64,000 bases of DNA from CAYVQE01 sp964454005 (GCA_964454005.1 CAYVQE010000004.1:1-64000), one strand, 5' to 3'. Counted from the first letter of the stretch, positions 43,547 through 53,144 are shown. Program-made: numbers and translations. The notes: generated by a model not told the origin, from the letters alone.

Positions 43547-44803
43547 TCAGCCGTTCCCGCCGCCTTCCACCCAGGCCGCCACCGCGGCTGGATCGGGATC
43601 GATGCCCACCGGGCTGCGCTCCACCGCCTGGATGGCGGTGGCCACGTCTTTGAGCCCGTTGCCGGTGACCAGGCAGACCACCCGCTCGTCGTCACCGACC
43701 AGGCCCGCCTCGCGGGCCCGGCGCAACCCGGCGAAGCCGGCGGCGCCGGCCGGCTCGGCGAACACCCCCCCCTGGCGGGCCAGCCGGCGCATGGCGTCGA
43801 GGATGGCGGCGTCGGGCACCGCCAGCATGGCGCCGCCGGACTCGCGCACCGCGCGCAGGGCCTTGATGTGATCGCGCGGCTGGCCGACGCAGATGGAGTC
43901 GGCGCAGGTGGCGGCCGGCTCGGGGCTGACCCGCCGATCGCCGCGCTCGAAGGCGTGGACCAGCGGGGCGGAGCCCTCGGCCTGTACCCCGTAGATGCGC
44001 GGCCGGCGGTCGATCCAGCCCATGGCCTGGGCGTCGCAGAAGCCCTTCCACAGCCCGCCGATGATGCAGCCGTCGCCCACGCTGACGAACACCGCGTCCG
44101 GCACCTCGAAGCCGAGCTGCTCGCAGATCTCGAGCGCGGCGGTCTTCTTGCCCTCGCCGAGCACCGGGTTGACCGCGGTATTGCGGCAGTACCAGCCCGG
44201 CCGCTCGGCCGCCTCCAGGCACAGGTCGAAGGCCTGATCATAGGTGCCGCGCACCGCCAGCACGTCGGCGCCGAACATCAGCAGCTGGGCCACCTTGGCC
44301 TGCGGGGCGGTCTCGGGCACGAAGATCACCGCCCGCAGCCCGGCGCAGGCGGCGAACAGCGAGACGCTGGAGGCGGCGTTGCCGGTCGAGGCCGCAGTGA
44401 CCACCTGGCGGCCGAGTTCGATGGCGTGGGCCACGCCCACCGCCGAGGCCCGGTCCTTGAACGAAGCCGATGGATTGAGCCCGTCGTCCTTGAGCCACAG
44501 CCGGCCCACCCCTTCGCTGCGCGCCAGCGCCGGCAGCTCGTAGAGCGGGGTCCAGCCCACCCGGGGATGCAGCGCGGCCGGCCGCTCGGCCAGCGGCAGG
44601 ATCTCGAGGTAGCGCCAGCTCGACGGCTCGCGCCGTTCGGCCAGCACCGCCGGGCTCAGCGCGCGGCCGGCCCGCTCGGTGTCGTAGTGCATGGTCAGGG
44701 TGCCCAGATCCGGGCCGCAGTCGGGGCAGGTCAGCTCGACCGCGCCCGGTGCGAAGCGGCGGGAGCAGGTGTCGCAGGTCAACGAATCGAGGTGCAGCGC
44801 CAC
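43547..44803 (-). CDS. thrC: Threonine synthase
   Basis: This 418-residue PLP enzyme should convert O-phosphohomoserine to threonine in the aspartate pathway. The PLP-binding Lys116 is in NPSASFKDRASAVGVAHA; GNAASSVSLFAACAGLR forms the phosphate-binding region. The N-terminus has two CxxC pairs (CDTCSRRF and CPDCGPDLG), as in the zinc-ribbon-bearing threonine synthase subgroup. The start is GTG at 44803 behind CCGGAGG. It stands alone, with neither thrA nor thrB nearby. Confidence 0.92.
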   Translation of the reverse strand: MALHLDSLTCDTCSRRFAPGAVELTCPDCGPDLGTLTMHYDTERAGRALSPAVLAERREPSSWRYLEILPLAERPAALHPRVGWTPLYELPALARSEGVGRLWLKDDGLNPSASFKDRASAVGVAHAIELGRQVVTAASTGNAASSVSLFAACAGLRAVIFVPETAPQAKVAQLLMFGADVLAVRGTYDQAFDLCLEAAERPGWYCRNTAVNPVLGEGKKTAALEICEQLGFEVPDAVFVSVGDGCIIGGLWKGFCDAQAMGWIDRRPRIYGVQAEGSAPLVHAFERGDRRVSPEPAATCADSICVGQPRDHIKALRAVRESGGAMLAVPDAAILDAMRRLARQGGVFAEPAGAAGFAGLRRAREAGLVGDDERVVCLVTGNGLKDVATAIQAVERSPVGIDPDPAAVAAWVEGGGNG

Positions 44804-44916
44804 GGGATGCCTCCGGGATGGTTGTTTTCCACTCGGTCTACCGGTCTAGAGACCCGGCAGTTTAACGCGCCGCGGCCCGGCGGGCAACCGCACCCGGTGG
44901 CCAGGCCTCGAGCCTC

Positions 44917-44945
44917 TTGTACCGCGTTTCCAGCGGTGCTAGTAT
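44917..44945 (+). promoter_or_regulatory. Sigma-70 promoter for the Ig/Cys-repeat lipoprotein
   Basis: TTGTAC (44917-44922), 17-base spacer, TAGTAT (44940-44945). The ATG is at 45017 with a strong AAGGAGG site. Confidence 0.72.
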
Positions 44946-45016
44946 CGAGTTGCGTAGTCATATCGATGAGATGAACACCTCGGTTCGAGGGATCGCTGCT
45001 CGCTAAGGAGGACGCC

Positions 45017-47095
45017 ATGTCGCACGGCCGATTCAATGGCAGGGGCCTGTGCTCGTCAACCCTGACCCTGGCGCTGGCGCTGGCGCTGGGCCTGGTGGCC
45101 CTGGGCTGCGGCGGATCGAGTTCCAACGGAGACGGCGATGCCGGCCTGGACGGCTGTCAGGGCGGCCAGCGGCTGCTGTCGGTGGTCGGCGATCCCCTCA
45201 TCACGCTCTATCCCCAGGAGTCGGTCGACCTCAAGGTGGTCTTTCTCGAGCAGTGCGCCGGGGCGGTGGCCGGCGAGTCGGTCACCTTCGAGATCATCGG
45301 CAACCCGGGCGACAGCAGCCTGTCGGCGCCCAGCGCGGTGACCGAGGCCAACGGGCTGGCCAAGGTCACCCTGACCGGCGGCGAGCAGCCCGGGCAGTTC
45401 CAGGTGCGCGCGCGCCACCCCGAGGACCCGGACGGGGTCTACTTCTCCATCGAGCTCAAGCCGGTGGTGCGCCAGCTCTACCCGGTGGGCCCGACCGATC
45501 GGGTGGCCTATACCAACGAATCGATCGAACTGACCGTCAAGCTGCTCGACGTCGACAGCCAGTCGCCGGTCAACGGCATGGGCATCTCCTTCTCCATCGC
45601 CCAGCCGGCGCCGGGCGACGCCTCGATCGTCACCCCGGTGGCCAACACCAACCTGAGCGGGCTGGCCTCGACCAGCTTCGCGGGCGGCACCAGCGCCACC
45701 TCCTATTACGTCACCGCCGAGGGCGAGTCGCAGCAGCTGGGTACGGTGACCTTCACCATCCAGGTGCGCAACCGCCAGGACTGCAGCAACGACAACGAGT
45801 GCCCGGACGGCCAGAAGTGCGTCAACGGCTCCTGCCAGGAGCCGGCCGGCGAGGAGTGCGCCAACGACGACCAGTGCCCCGAGGGCTACGCCTGCGAGGA
45901 CGGCTACTGCCGGCCCGAGGGCACCCTGCCCGACTCCTGCGACACCTCCGAGGACTGCCCGCCGGGCTACTACTGCGAGAACCACCGCTGCTACCCCTGC
46001 GACGAGGGCAGCCAGCTACCCGAGTGCCAGAACGGCGGCGACGGCTGCGAGACCGACGAAGACTGTCCGCCGGGCTTCGTCTGCATCAACGGTGTCTGCT
46101 ACCCGGACAACGAGGAGGGCGTGGTCATCCCGGAACTCGGCGGCACCTGGTACACCGAGCACTACTTCAACATCCGCGACGCGCTGCCGGACTTCGCCTC
46201 CAGCATCGCCGACATCGTCTCGACGCTGAACCAGATCGTCAACTTCTGCGAGATCACCGGCGTCGACTTCATCGACGATCTGCTCTGCGGGCTGATCGAC
46301 GAGTACATCCCGGACTGGGTCGGCGACCTGATCAGCATCCTCGACAACCTGGGCAACATGCTGTCCGAGCTGCGGGCCGAGGGCGTGATGGAGCTGTCGC
46401 ACCTGAACCCGCGCGAGCTGCTGAGCGCCTCGGAGCAGTGGGACAAGATCCTGATCCGCTACCTGGACGCCTGCTGCGAAGGCCAGGGCGCCGGCTGCAA
46501 CCCTTACAACCAGCCCGGCTTCCCGGACTGCGCCACCATCGACATCTCGCGCCAGGATCTGGCCTTCGGCGACGTGGGGCTGCAGGTGCTGCCGTTTACA
46601 GCCAAGGTCAACGTGGACGACTCGGGCGCCTTCACCACCTACACCCTGGCCGTGGATCCGCGGCAGGTGAAGATCGAGTTCAGCAAGTTCGTGGTCTTCT
46701 TGATCGACCTGCTGGTCGACATCTTCACCGACTACGACAACCTGGAAGACGCCCTGATGGACATCATCGACTGCCAGGCCATCCAGAACCTGGTCAACGA
46801 CATCTGGCCGGGCGGCTTCTTCGGCAACCCGCCGGACGTCATCCAGACCTGCGAGAACCTCAAGCCCAGCGCCTACGAGCTGCTCGAGGGGCTGCTGAAC
46901 CAGATCGGCGTCGGCTGGAAGGTGCTCAAGTTCGACGGCTGGGCCACCATCACCACCCTGCCGGGCGACCCGCCCTACGCCACCGAGCTGGGCTACCCCA
47001 ACCACGAGGACAGCGGCGACGGCCACTGGGAAGGCACCTTCGACATCGTCTTCGAGGCCGACATCAACGACGGCTCCTGGTACGGCGAGCGCTGA
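45017..47095 (+). CDS. Large lipoprotein with Ig-like and EB/Cys repeats
   Basis: The 692-residue protein has the lipobox GLVALGCGG. Residues about 35-250 hold two bacterial Ig-like (invasin/group-1 type) domains with repeated 'ANGLAKVTLTGG' and 'NLSGLASTSFAGGT'. Residues about 255-360 contain four short Cys modules (CSNDNECPDGQKCVNGSC, CANDDQCPEGYACEDGYC, CDTSEDCPPGYYCENHRC, CETDEDCPPGFVCINGVC). The C-terminal 330 residues form a separate domain with no recognised family. The linker-Cys-module style and the lipid anchor suggest a surface-exposed protein. It has its own near-consensus promoter. Confidence 0.82.
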   Translation: MSHGRFNGRGLCSSTLTLALALALGLVALGCGGSSSNGDGDAGLDGCQGGQRLLSVVGDPLITLYPQESVDLKVVFLEQCAGAVAGESVTFEIIGNPGDSSLSAPSAVTEANGLAKVTLTGGEQPGQFQVRARHPEDPDGVYFSIELKPVVRQLYPVGPTDRVAYTNESIELTVKLLDVDSQSPVNGMGISFSIAQPAPGDASIVTPVANTNLSGLASTSFAGGTSATSYYVTAEGESQQLGTVTFTIQVRNRQDCSNDNECPDGQKCVNGSCQEPAGEECANDDQCPEGYACEDGYCRPEGTLPDSCDTSEDCPPGYYCENHRCYPCDEGSQLPECQNGGDGCETDEDCPPGFVCINGVCYPDNEEGVVIPELGGTWYTEHYFNIRDALPDFASSIADIVSTLNQIVNFCEITGVDFIDDLLCGLIDEYIPDWVGDLISILDNLGNMLSELRAEGVMELSHLNPRELLSASEQWDKILIRYLDACCEGQGAGCNPYNQPGFPDCATIDISRQDLAFGDVGLQVLPFTAKVNVDDSGAFTTYTLAVDPRQVKIEFSKFVVFLIDLLVDIFTDYDNLEDALMDIIDCQAIQNLVNDIWPGGFFGNPPDVIQTCENLKPSAYELLEGLLNQIGVGWKVLKFDGWATITTLPGDPPYATELGYPNHEDSGDGHWEGTFDIVFEADINDGSWYGER

Positions 47096-47219
47096 TTTCC
47101 GTCCCCCGGACAGGGGATTCGTCCGCGGCGATCGCCGGCAGTGCCATACCCGGAATCTAGAGTATACCGGCCGGATGCCGATTCCGCCTTTCCCGCCCAC
47201 AAGCGGTGGAAATTCGTGT

Positions 47220-47248
47220 TTGACAGACCGGCCGAGACCCCCTAGTAT
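47220..47248 (+). promoter_or_regulatory. Near-consensus sigma-70 promoter for the Cys-repeat lipoprotein
   Basis: TTGACA (47220-47225), 17-base spacer, TAGTAT (47243-47248). About 90 bases before the ATG at 47346. It shares its -10 with the promoter at 44917, suggesting similar expression. Confidence 0.8.
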
Positions 47249-47345
47249 TGGGCGACTTCGCAGTGACAAAATGGAATCCGATCGACGGAAGTGTTGCGAC
47301 GATTCGATTGACCGCTGGGCAACAACTCGGCAAGGAGGAAGAAGA

Positions 47346-49064
47346 ATGAAGAAGTGGTTTGGACTGTGTAGCGGAATGCTGGCCATCGCGGCCGTGGGTC
47401 TGTTCGCCATCAACTGCGGCGGCGGCGACAACGGCGGTGGCTGCAAAAAGACGAGCGACTGCGCTGACCTGGGCGAGAACTACTACTGCAACCTGCAGAC
47501 CGGCGAGTGCGAGTGCGCCGCGGCCTGCTCCGGAAAGTGCTGCGGCGACGACGGCTGCGGCGGCACCTGCCCCAACGAGTGTCCGGCGGGCCAGACCTGC
47601 AACCAGACCTCGTGCGAGTGCGAGACGGATGCCAGCTGCACCGATGGCGAGACCCGCTGCAACGGCGACGTGGTCGAGGAGTGCGTCGGCGGCGCCTGGC
47701 AGGAAGATGTGGACTGCGCCGACAACGGCCAGACCTGCCAGAACGGCGAGTGCGTGGGCGGCCAGGAGTGCACCCCGGGCGACACCCAGTGCGACGGCAC
47801 CGTGGTCCAGAACTGCGTCGGCGGCTCCTGGGTCGACGGCACCGACTGCGCCGACAACGGCGAGGAGTGCCTCAACGGCGAGTGCCAGCCGGCCGGCGGC
47901 TGCACCCAGGGCGACACCCGCTGCAACGGCACCGTGGTCCAGACCTGCGACGCCAACGAGACCTGGCAGGACACCACCGACTGCGCCGACAACGGCGAGA
48001 TCTGCTACCAGGGCGAGTGCCAGCCGGCCGGCGGCTGCGCCCAGGGCGACACCCGCTGCGACGGCTCCATGCTCCAGACCTGCGACGCCAACGGCGACTG
48101 GCAGAACACCGAGGACTGCGCCGACAGCGGCGAAGTCTGCTCCGGCGGCGCCTGCATCCCCGGCGGCAGCGGCGACGAGTGCCCCGACGGCCAGGACTGC
48201 ACCGACGTGACCGGCAGCGGCTTTTTGGGCTGCACCGAGGGCGGCGAGATCCCGGGCGACGCCCCGACCGGCTGCGGCGAGCAGAGCCCCTGCGACGGCA
48301 ACGCCACCTGCCTCGATGCCGAGCAGACCACGGTCTGCGTGACCAACTGCGGCACCTGCCCGTCGGGTCAACTCTGTAGCGACATCACCGGCAACGGCAA
48401 GTTCGGCTGCACGACCTTCGAGGGCAACATCCCGCAGGGCGCCGAGGAGGACTGCGCCCAGGACGGCTGCAGCGGCAACAACACCTGCTATTGCCTGAAC
48501 GAGGAATGCAGCCAGAGCGTGTGTATCGAGAACTGCTCGCTGGACGGCCCCTGCACCGCCGGCCAGGCCTACTGCGACGGCGACGTGGTCATGGAGTGCC
48601 AGGCCGGCACCTTCGTGGCCGGCGTGGACTGCGCGGCCAACGGCGAGGTGTGCTTCGACGGCGCCTGCGCCTCGGGCGACCTGTGCCCGGCCGGCCAGAG
48701 CTGCGAAGTGCTGGCCCAGGAAGTCACCGGCTGTATGGAGGGCGAGAACATCCCGGCCGGCAACCAGACCGGCTGCGGTGCCAACAGCCCCTGCAACGGC
48801 AACTTCTCCTGCTGGTGCCTGGACGCCAACTGCACCGACACCGTGTGCATCGAAAACTGCGGCACCTGCCCCGACGGCCAGGACTGCCAGGAGATCACCG
48901 AAGCGGGCAACCACTCCTGCGTGCTGCCGGACGGCAACATCCCGGCCGACGCCCAGACCGGATGTGGTGCAGACACTCCTTGCAGTGGCAACGCTTCGTG
49001 CTGGTGCCTGGACGCCAACTGCACCGACACCGTGTGCCTGTTCAACTGCTCCGTACCGCACTAA
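47346..49064 (+). CDS. Large Cys-repeat lipoprotein
   Basis: The 572-residue protein has the lipobox GLFAINC and more than 80 cysteines (about 15% of residues). Two repeat types alternate. Type A, about 38-45 residues (five copies), is of the form C-x-GDTRCNGTVVQTC-x10-DCADNGE-x-C-x4-C. Type B, about 60 residues (four copies), is of the form CPDGQDC-x-GC-x-NIP-x-GCG-x-PC-x-GN-x-CWCLD-x-NC-x-VC-x-NC. Type A resembles short domains seen in surface proteins of myxobacteria. The CAAGGAGG ribosome site precedes ATG 47346. It must be disulfide-dependent and probably forms a rigid surface stalk. Confidence 0.85.
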   Translation: MKKWFGLCSGMLAIAAVGLFAINCGGGDNGGGCKKTSDCADLGENYYCNLQTGECECAAACSGKCCGDDGCGGTCPNECPAGQTCNQTSCECETDASCTDGETRCNGDVVEECVGGAWQEDVDCADNGQTCQNGECVGGQECTPGDTQCDGTVVQNCVGGSWVDGTDCADNGEECLNGECQPAGGCTQGDTRCNGTVVQTCDANETWQDTTDCADNGEICYQGECQPAGGCAQGDTRCDGSMLQTCDANGDWQNTEDCADSGEVCSGGACIPGGSGDECPDGQDCTDVTGSGFLGCTEGGEIPGDAPTGCGEQSPCDGNATCLDAEQTTVCVTNCGTCPSGQLCSDITGNGKFGCTTFEGNIPQGAEEDCAQDGCSGNNTCYCLNEECSQSVCIENCSLDGPCTAGQAYCDGDVVMECQAGTFVAGVDCAANGEVCFDGACASGDLCPAGQSCEVLAQEVTGCMEGENIPAGNQTGCGANSPCNGNFSCWCLDANCTDTVCIENCGTCPDGQDCQEITEAGNHSCVLPDGNIPADAQTGCGADTPCSGNASCWCLDANCTDTVCLFNCSVPH

Positions 49065-49091
49065 GCGGCACGGGCTGAGCTAGCCGAATCC

Positions 49092-49123
49092 CCCTCCCCC
49101 GCAGCCTGCGGGGGAGGGTTTTT
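49092..49123 (+). terminator. Strong rho-independent terminator
   Basis: A perfect 12-bp stem (49092-49103 with 49107-49118), loop GCC, then five T. It lies 28 bases after the stop of the Cys-repeat lipoprotein. Confidence 0.93.
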
Positions 49124-49341
49124 CGTGCCCGCACCACACCCTCCCGGCCTGCAGCCGGATCCCGCAGATGGCTCGACAGGGCCGCACGTCTATGCCACTG
49201 CGCGCAAGCGGCGCGCTACGGTCGAGGGGCAAAGCGGTCACGGCATGCTGCGGGGTAAGAGGTGCTGCAGGGCTGAAGCGGGCGGTCCGCCGGTGGCGCA
49301 GCGGGCAGGGGCGACAGACCGGGCCTGGCCGTTGGCGTTAC

Positions 49342-49503
49342 CTAGCGATCCGTGGGCGGCTTGGGGCCTCCGGGGCCCGGATCGGGCTGCTCTTCGCCCT
49401 CCTCCGGGGTGTCGGCCACCGTCTCCTGCTTGGGACAACCGGTGGACAGCAGCAGGCTCATAGAACCCAACAGCGCGATCGCCATTCCAAACCAGCGTCT
49501 CAT
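49342..49503 (-). CDS. Small lipoprotein, function unknown
   Basis: This 53-residue protein starts at ATG 49503 behind CTGGGAGGTCG. It has the signal IALLGSMSLLLSTGC and then a Glu/Pro/Gly-rich tail (EEGEEQPDPGPGGPKPPTD). The tail is disordered, so it may be a lipid-anchored linker or a small regulator of lipid/peptidoglycan processes. The strong ribosome site and good lipobox support it as real. Confidence 0.6.
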   Translation of the reverse strand: MRRWFGMAIALLGSMSLLLSTGCPKQETVADTPEEGEEQPDPGPGGPKPPTDR

Positions 49504-49700
49504 CGCTCGACCTCCCAGTCGCAACGCAGAGCAGTGAACTCCAAGCGCACCCAAGATAACGCCCGCTCACGCCCGCGTCAAGGTGCCCCCGGACCTCGGC
49601 TCGAGGCCCCGGGGCTGGTCAAGCGGCGCTGGAACCGCTACCATGGCCGGAGCCAGGCGCGCGGGTCTCTAGCGCGATGCATGGCGGGGAGGCGACATCG

Positions 49701-50009
49701 ATGAGCACGAGCGAGCAGGACGCCGGTCAGCTGGCCGAGCGCATCCACCACCTGCTGGAACGCTTCGAGCGCTCCTCCGGCCAGCACCAGCGCGACGAGT
49801 CCTTCGTGGCGGTCGATGCCAACCGCTACGCGGTGGTGGTCAAGCTGCACAGCCCCTTCGGCAACGGGGTGACCACCGAGCGGGTGGCCTCGACCAACGA
49901 GCTGCAGCAGCGCATCAACCACTGGATCGGCGTCCAGCGCGAGCTGGGCCGGCTGGGTGCGGTGCGGCTGGTGATCACGCCCGAGGTCGGCGCCGAGGAC
50001 GAAGACTGA
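49701..50009 (+). CDS. Small protein, function unknown
   Basis: The 102-residue protein starts at ATG 49701 behind GGGGAGG. It contains a helical N-terminus (QLAERIHHLLERFERSSGQ), a strand-rich middle (ESFVAVDANRYAVVVKLHSP) and an acidic C-terminus (VITPEVGAEDED). No signal peptide or membrane segment is visible, so it is likely cytoplasmic. No family recognised. Confidence 0.65.
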   Translation: MSTSEQDAGQLAERIHHLLERFERSSGQHQRDESFVAVDANRYAVVVKLHSPFGNGVTTERVASTNELQQRINHWIGVQRELGRLGAVRLVITPEVGAEDED

Positions 50010-50185
50010 CCGGCCGCACCTGTGACCACATCGCCCTACTAGTAATACAAAACCTTACAATTCAAGGGCTTGCTCTTCTTGTCCCTTGACGTCCGCTCAT
50101 GGCCCCTGCAAGAATTGCCGCGAGAAAAGCGGTCGCTGCACGGTCGGGACCCCGCCTCGGAGGTCCCTTGAAGAGGGAGCGAATC

Positions 50186-52498
50186 ATGCGCAGTGTCATT
50201 GCCCTGGTCATGGGATTGAGCCTGTCCACCCTGCCGATCACCGCCGGCGCCGGCGAGGCCCTGCAGCGGCTGACCGACGACAACGGCGCTGCGCCGCGGC
50301 TGCTCGACGGGGTGCGGGCGGCCGGGCCGCGGCTGATCGGCGGGCTGCAGCTCAGCCTGCCGGGCGCCGGGCCGACCGAGCGCACCGGCGCCTTTGTCGC
50401 GCGCTACCGGGGGCTGCTGCTGCCGGGCGATGCCGGCTCGCAGGTGGTGGTGCAGCGCGTGGTCGACACCCCGCTGGGGCGGGTGGTCCAGGCCGAGCAG
50501 CGGCTCGACGGGCTGCGCGTCCACGGCCGCGGGCTGGTCGGCTCCTTCGACCGCACCGAGCGGCTGAAGCTGGTGGTCAACGGCCTCAGGCCGGTGGCCG
50601 GCCTGCCGCGGCAGGCGGAGCTGTGCTCGCCCGCACAGGCGCTGGCCCTGGCGCGCCGGGCCCACGCCGGCTCGCTGCGCGGTACGCCGCGGCTGGAGAC
50701 GGCCTGGCTGCTCACGGGCGGCCAGCTGGTCAAGGCCCACCTGGTCACCGTGCCGGGCGCGGTGCCGCTGGGCGATTTCACCTACGTGGTGGTCGGCCCA
50801 CAGGGCCAGATCGTCTGGCGCTACGGCCGCACCCCCGGCGCGGTCGGCTACGCCTACCCCTCCAACCCGGTGCGCGACGAGACCTACGAGCAGGTCGAGC
50901 TCGACCACCTGACCTCCGACGCCCACCTGCAGGGCGAGCACGTGCAGGTGTTCAACTGCACCGGCTCCAGCGAGGGCTCCTGCAACAGCCAGAGCCAGCT
51001 GGCCATGCCCGACGCCAACGGCGACTACCTGATCGAACCCACCGGCGCCAACGACCCCACCCTGGACGACGACGCCTTCGTCGAGGTGCAGGCATACTAC
51101 GGCATCAACGCGGTCCACGATTTCATCACCGCCATCGGCGCCGAGCCCGATCCGCTGACCGTGGGCGTCAACTACCCCATGGCCGCCCAGATGGGCCCCA
51201 ACGCCTACTTCAGCCCGCAGGAGCAGGCCTTCGGCGGCGGGCCGGCCATCATGATGGGCCAGTGGCAGGACATCGACCTGGCGCTGGACAACGACGTCAT
51301 CTTTCACGAGTACGGCCACCACGTCTTCGGCCAGTACTCCCAGTCCGGCATGTTCAACATGGACGAGTACGGGCCGGTCTTCTACGGCCTGTCGCTCAAC
51401 GAGGCCACCGCCGACTACTTCTCCTGCGCCGCGCTCGGGGATCCCTCGCTGGGCGAGTACTTCGCCTCGCTTCTGCCGGCCCACTTCCCGGACGGCCACC
51501 TGCGCAACGTGGACAACGAGCTGACCTGCCCCGAGGGGCTGTACGGCGAGGGCCACGATGACGGCATGGTCTGGAGCGGCTTCGCCTGGGCGGTGCGCGA
51601 GCGCTACGGCGCCGAGGCGATCGACCCGCTGTACCTGGACGTGATCAGCCACTTTCCGCAGGAGCCCGACTTCCCCACCGCCACCGCGGTCTACATCGAG
51701 CGCGCCGGCGAGGTACTCACAGCCGCCCAGGTGGCCGAGATCGAGGCCATGGCCGCCGAGCGCGGCATCGACGATTGCACCCGCTTCATCCCCATCCGCC
51801 GCGAGGCCCACACCGGCTTCGTCTACGGCAAGCAGATTCTGGGCCAGTACGCCAACATGCTCGAGTTCGTGCCGGCCGAGCTGCACTACACCCTGGAGCT
51901 ACCCGCCAACGCCGTCAGCCTCGAGCTGCAGCTCAGCAGCCCGGGCCTGATGGGCGGCGACGTGGTGCTGCTGGTGCGCGTCGACCAGCCGGTGGAGCAC
52001 AGCTTCAGCTACATGGGCGGGTTGAGCTCGACCTACGACTTCATGCTGGAGGAGTTCGGCCTGATCGAGCTCGACGATCCCGAAATCCCGTTCGAGCCCG
52101 GCCACACCTACTACTTCCACCCGGTCAACCGCGGCCAGGGCAACACCGAGTACAGCCTGCGCGGCAACGTGGCCACTGCCGAGCCGGACGGAGGCACCGA
52201 GCCGGACGGCGGGGTGGAGCCCGACGGCGGCACCGACCCGGATGGCGGGGTGGACCCGGACGGCGGCGGCGATTGCCCCGATGGCCAGCAGTCGGTCATC
52301 TGGGACGGCGAGACCGTTTGCGCGCCGGTGTGCAAGGGAGGCTACGAGCTGGCCCGCGACGGCGACGGCTGGACCTGCGACAAGTCCACAGACGGCTGCG
52401 GCTGCGCCACCGAGGGCCGCGCCGGGGCCGGGCTGCTGCTCGGCCTGCTGGGCCTGGGGCTGGTGATGCGGCGCCGGCGGCGCGCGGTCAGATCGTGA
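50186..52498 (+). CDS. Secreted HEYGH metallopeptidase with MYXO-CTERM-like tail
   Basis: The 770-residue protein starts at ATG 50186 (AGAGGGAGCG upstream) with a signal peptide (MRSVIALVMGLSLSTLPITAG). An N-terminal propeptide-like region is followed by a zincin core: VIFHEYGHHVFGQYS (about residue 374) and the third ligand region SLNEATADYFSCA, as in M4/gluzincin-type enzymes. Later come a beta-rich domain, a Pro/Asp/Gly linker (EPDGGTEPDGG repeats), and at the end DGCGCATEG followed by a single hydrophobic helix and an Arg run, fitting a MYXO-CTERM anchor. It is likely surface-attached and acts on extracellular protein. It overlaps the response regulator gene by 11 bases at its 3' end. Confidence 0.85.
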   Translation: MRSVIALVMGLSLSTLPITAGAGEALQRLTDDNGAAPRLLDGVRAAGPRLIGGLQLSLPGAGPTERTGAFVARYRGLLLPGDAGSQVVVQRVVDTPLGRVVQAEQRLDGLRVHGRGLVGSFDRTERLKLVVNGLRPVAGLPRQAELCSPAQALALARRAHAGSLRGTPRLETAWLLTGGQLVKAHLVTVPGAVPLGDFTYVVVGPQGQIVWRYGRTPGAVGYAYPSNPVRDETYEQVELDHLTSDAHLQGEHVQVFNCTGSSEGSCNSQSQLAMPDANGDYLIEPTGANDPTLDDDAFVEVQAYYGINAVHDFITAIGAEPDPLTVGVNYPMAAQMGPNAYFSPQEQAFGGGPAIMMGQWQDIDLALDNDVIFHEYGHHVFGQYSQSGMFNMDEYGPVFYGLSLNEATADYFSCAALGDPSLGEYFASLLPAHFPDGHLRNVDNELTCPEGLYGEGHDDGMVWSGFAWAVRERYGAEAIDPLYLDVISHFPQEPDFPTATAVYIERAGEVLTAAQVAEIEAMAAERGIDDCTRFIPIRREAHTGFVYGKQILGQYANMLEFVPAELHYTLELPANAVSLELQLSSPGLMGGDVVLLVRVDQPVEHSFSYMGGLSSTYDFMLEEFGLIELDDPEIPFEPGHTYYFHPVNRGQGNTEYSLRGNVATAEPDGGTEPDGGVEPDGGTDPDGGVDPDGGGDCPDGQQSVIWDGETVCAPVCKGGYELARDGDGWTCDKSTDGCGCATEGRAGAGLLLGLLGLGLVMRRRRRAVRS

Positions 52499-53144
52499 TG
52501 TAGCCCTTGCGCAGGGCGATGGTGACCGCCTCGGCGCGGGAGTTGGTGCCGAGCTTGCGGTAGATGTGGCCGAGGTGGGTGCGCACGGTGCGCCGTTCGA
52601 GTTCGAGCACGTCGCCGGTCTCGCTGTTGGTCAGGCCGCGGGCCACCATCTGCAGGATGTCGCGCTCGACGGGCTCGAGCAGCTCCGGCTCGGCCGGCTC
52701 GGCCTGCGACTGCACGCTCTGGAAGTAGTTCCAGAAGCGCCGGGCCAGCCGGGGCTCGATCACGGTGCCGCCGTCGAGCACGTCGCGGATGGCACCGCGC
52801 AGCTTGTCCATGGCCAATCGCTTGACCAGGTAGCCGCCGGCGCCGGCCTGGATGGCCTGGTAGACCTTCACCTCGTCCTCGAACGACGTCAGGATCAGCA
52901 CCTCGACATCGCTCAGCTCGGCCTTGACGCGCTTGGTGACCTCGAGCCCGTCGATGCCGGGCAGTTCCAGGTCCAGCAGCACCAGCTGGGGCCGCAGGGC
53001 CGCCACCGTCTCGACCGCCGCCTCGCCGGACATGGCGCTGCCGACCACCTGCAGCTCTTCGTAGGAGCCGAGCAGGCGCACCAGCGTCTTCATCATGCGC
53101 GGATCGTCCTCGACGACCACCAGCTCTATGGGCCCACCGCTCAT
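52488..53144 (-). CDS. NarL/LuxR-type response regulator
   Basis: The 218-residue protein has a receiver domain with phospho-acceptor Asp58 (LVLLDLELPG), an acidic pair in VVEDD, switch Thr in ILTSF, and Lys in YLVKR, followed by a LuxR-type helix-turn-helix (about 150-215, ILQMVARGLTNSETGDVLEL and RTVRTHLGHIYRKLG). It should bind DNA after phosphorylation by an unknown histidine kinase. Its ATG overlaps the stop of the upstream kinase-PEGA gene by ATGA, so the two are probably translated together. Confidence 0.93.
   Translation of the reverse strand: MSGGPIELVVVEDDPRMMKTLVRLLGSYEELQVVGSAMSGEAAVETVAALRPQLVLLDLELPGIDGLEVTKRVKAELSDVEVLILTSFEDEVKVYQAIQAGAGGYLVKRLAMDKLRGAIRDVLDGGTVIEPRLARRFWNYFQSVQSQAEPAEPELLEPVERDILQMVARGLTNSETGDVLELERRTVRTHLGHIYRKLGTNSRAEAVTIALRKGYITI

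Noticed and set aside
41285..44974. Very long plus-strand open frame of 1229 codons opposite the phosphoesterase and threonine synthase genes
   Set aside because: It is antisense to two well-supported genes; long antisense frames are common at this GC content, and its product is low-complexity Gly/Ala/Gln/Arg.
47157..49061. Minus-strand frame of 634 codons opposite the Cys-repeat lipoprotein
   Set aside because: It is the complement of the repeat gene, giving only a Gly/Ala/Val-rich repeat with no start site.
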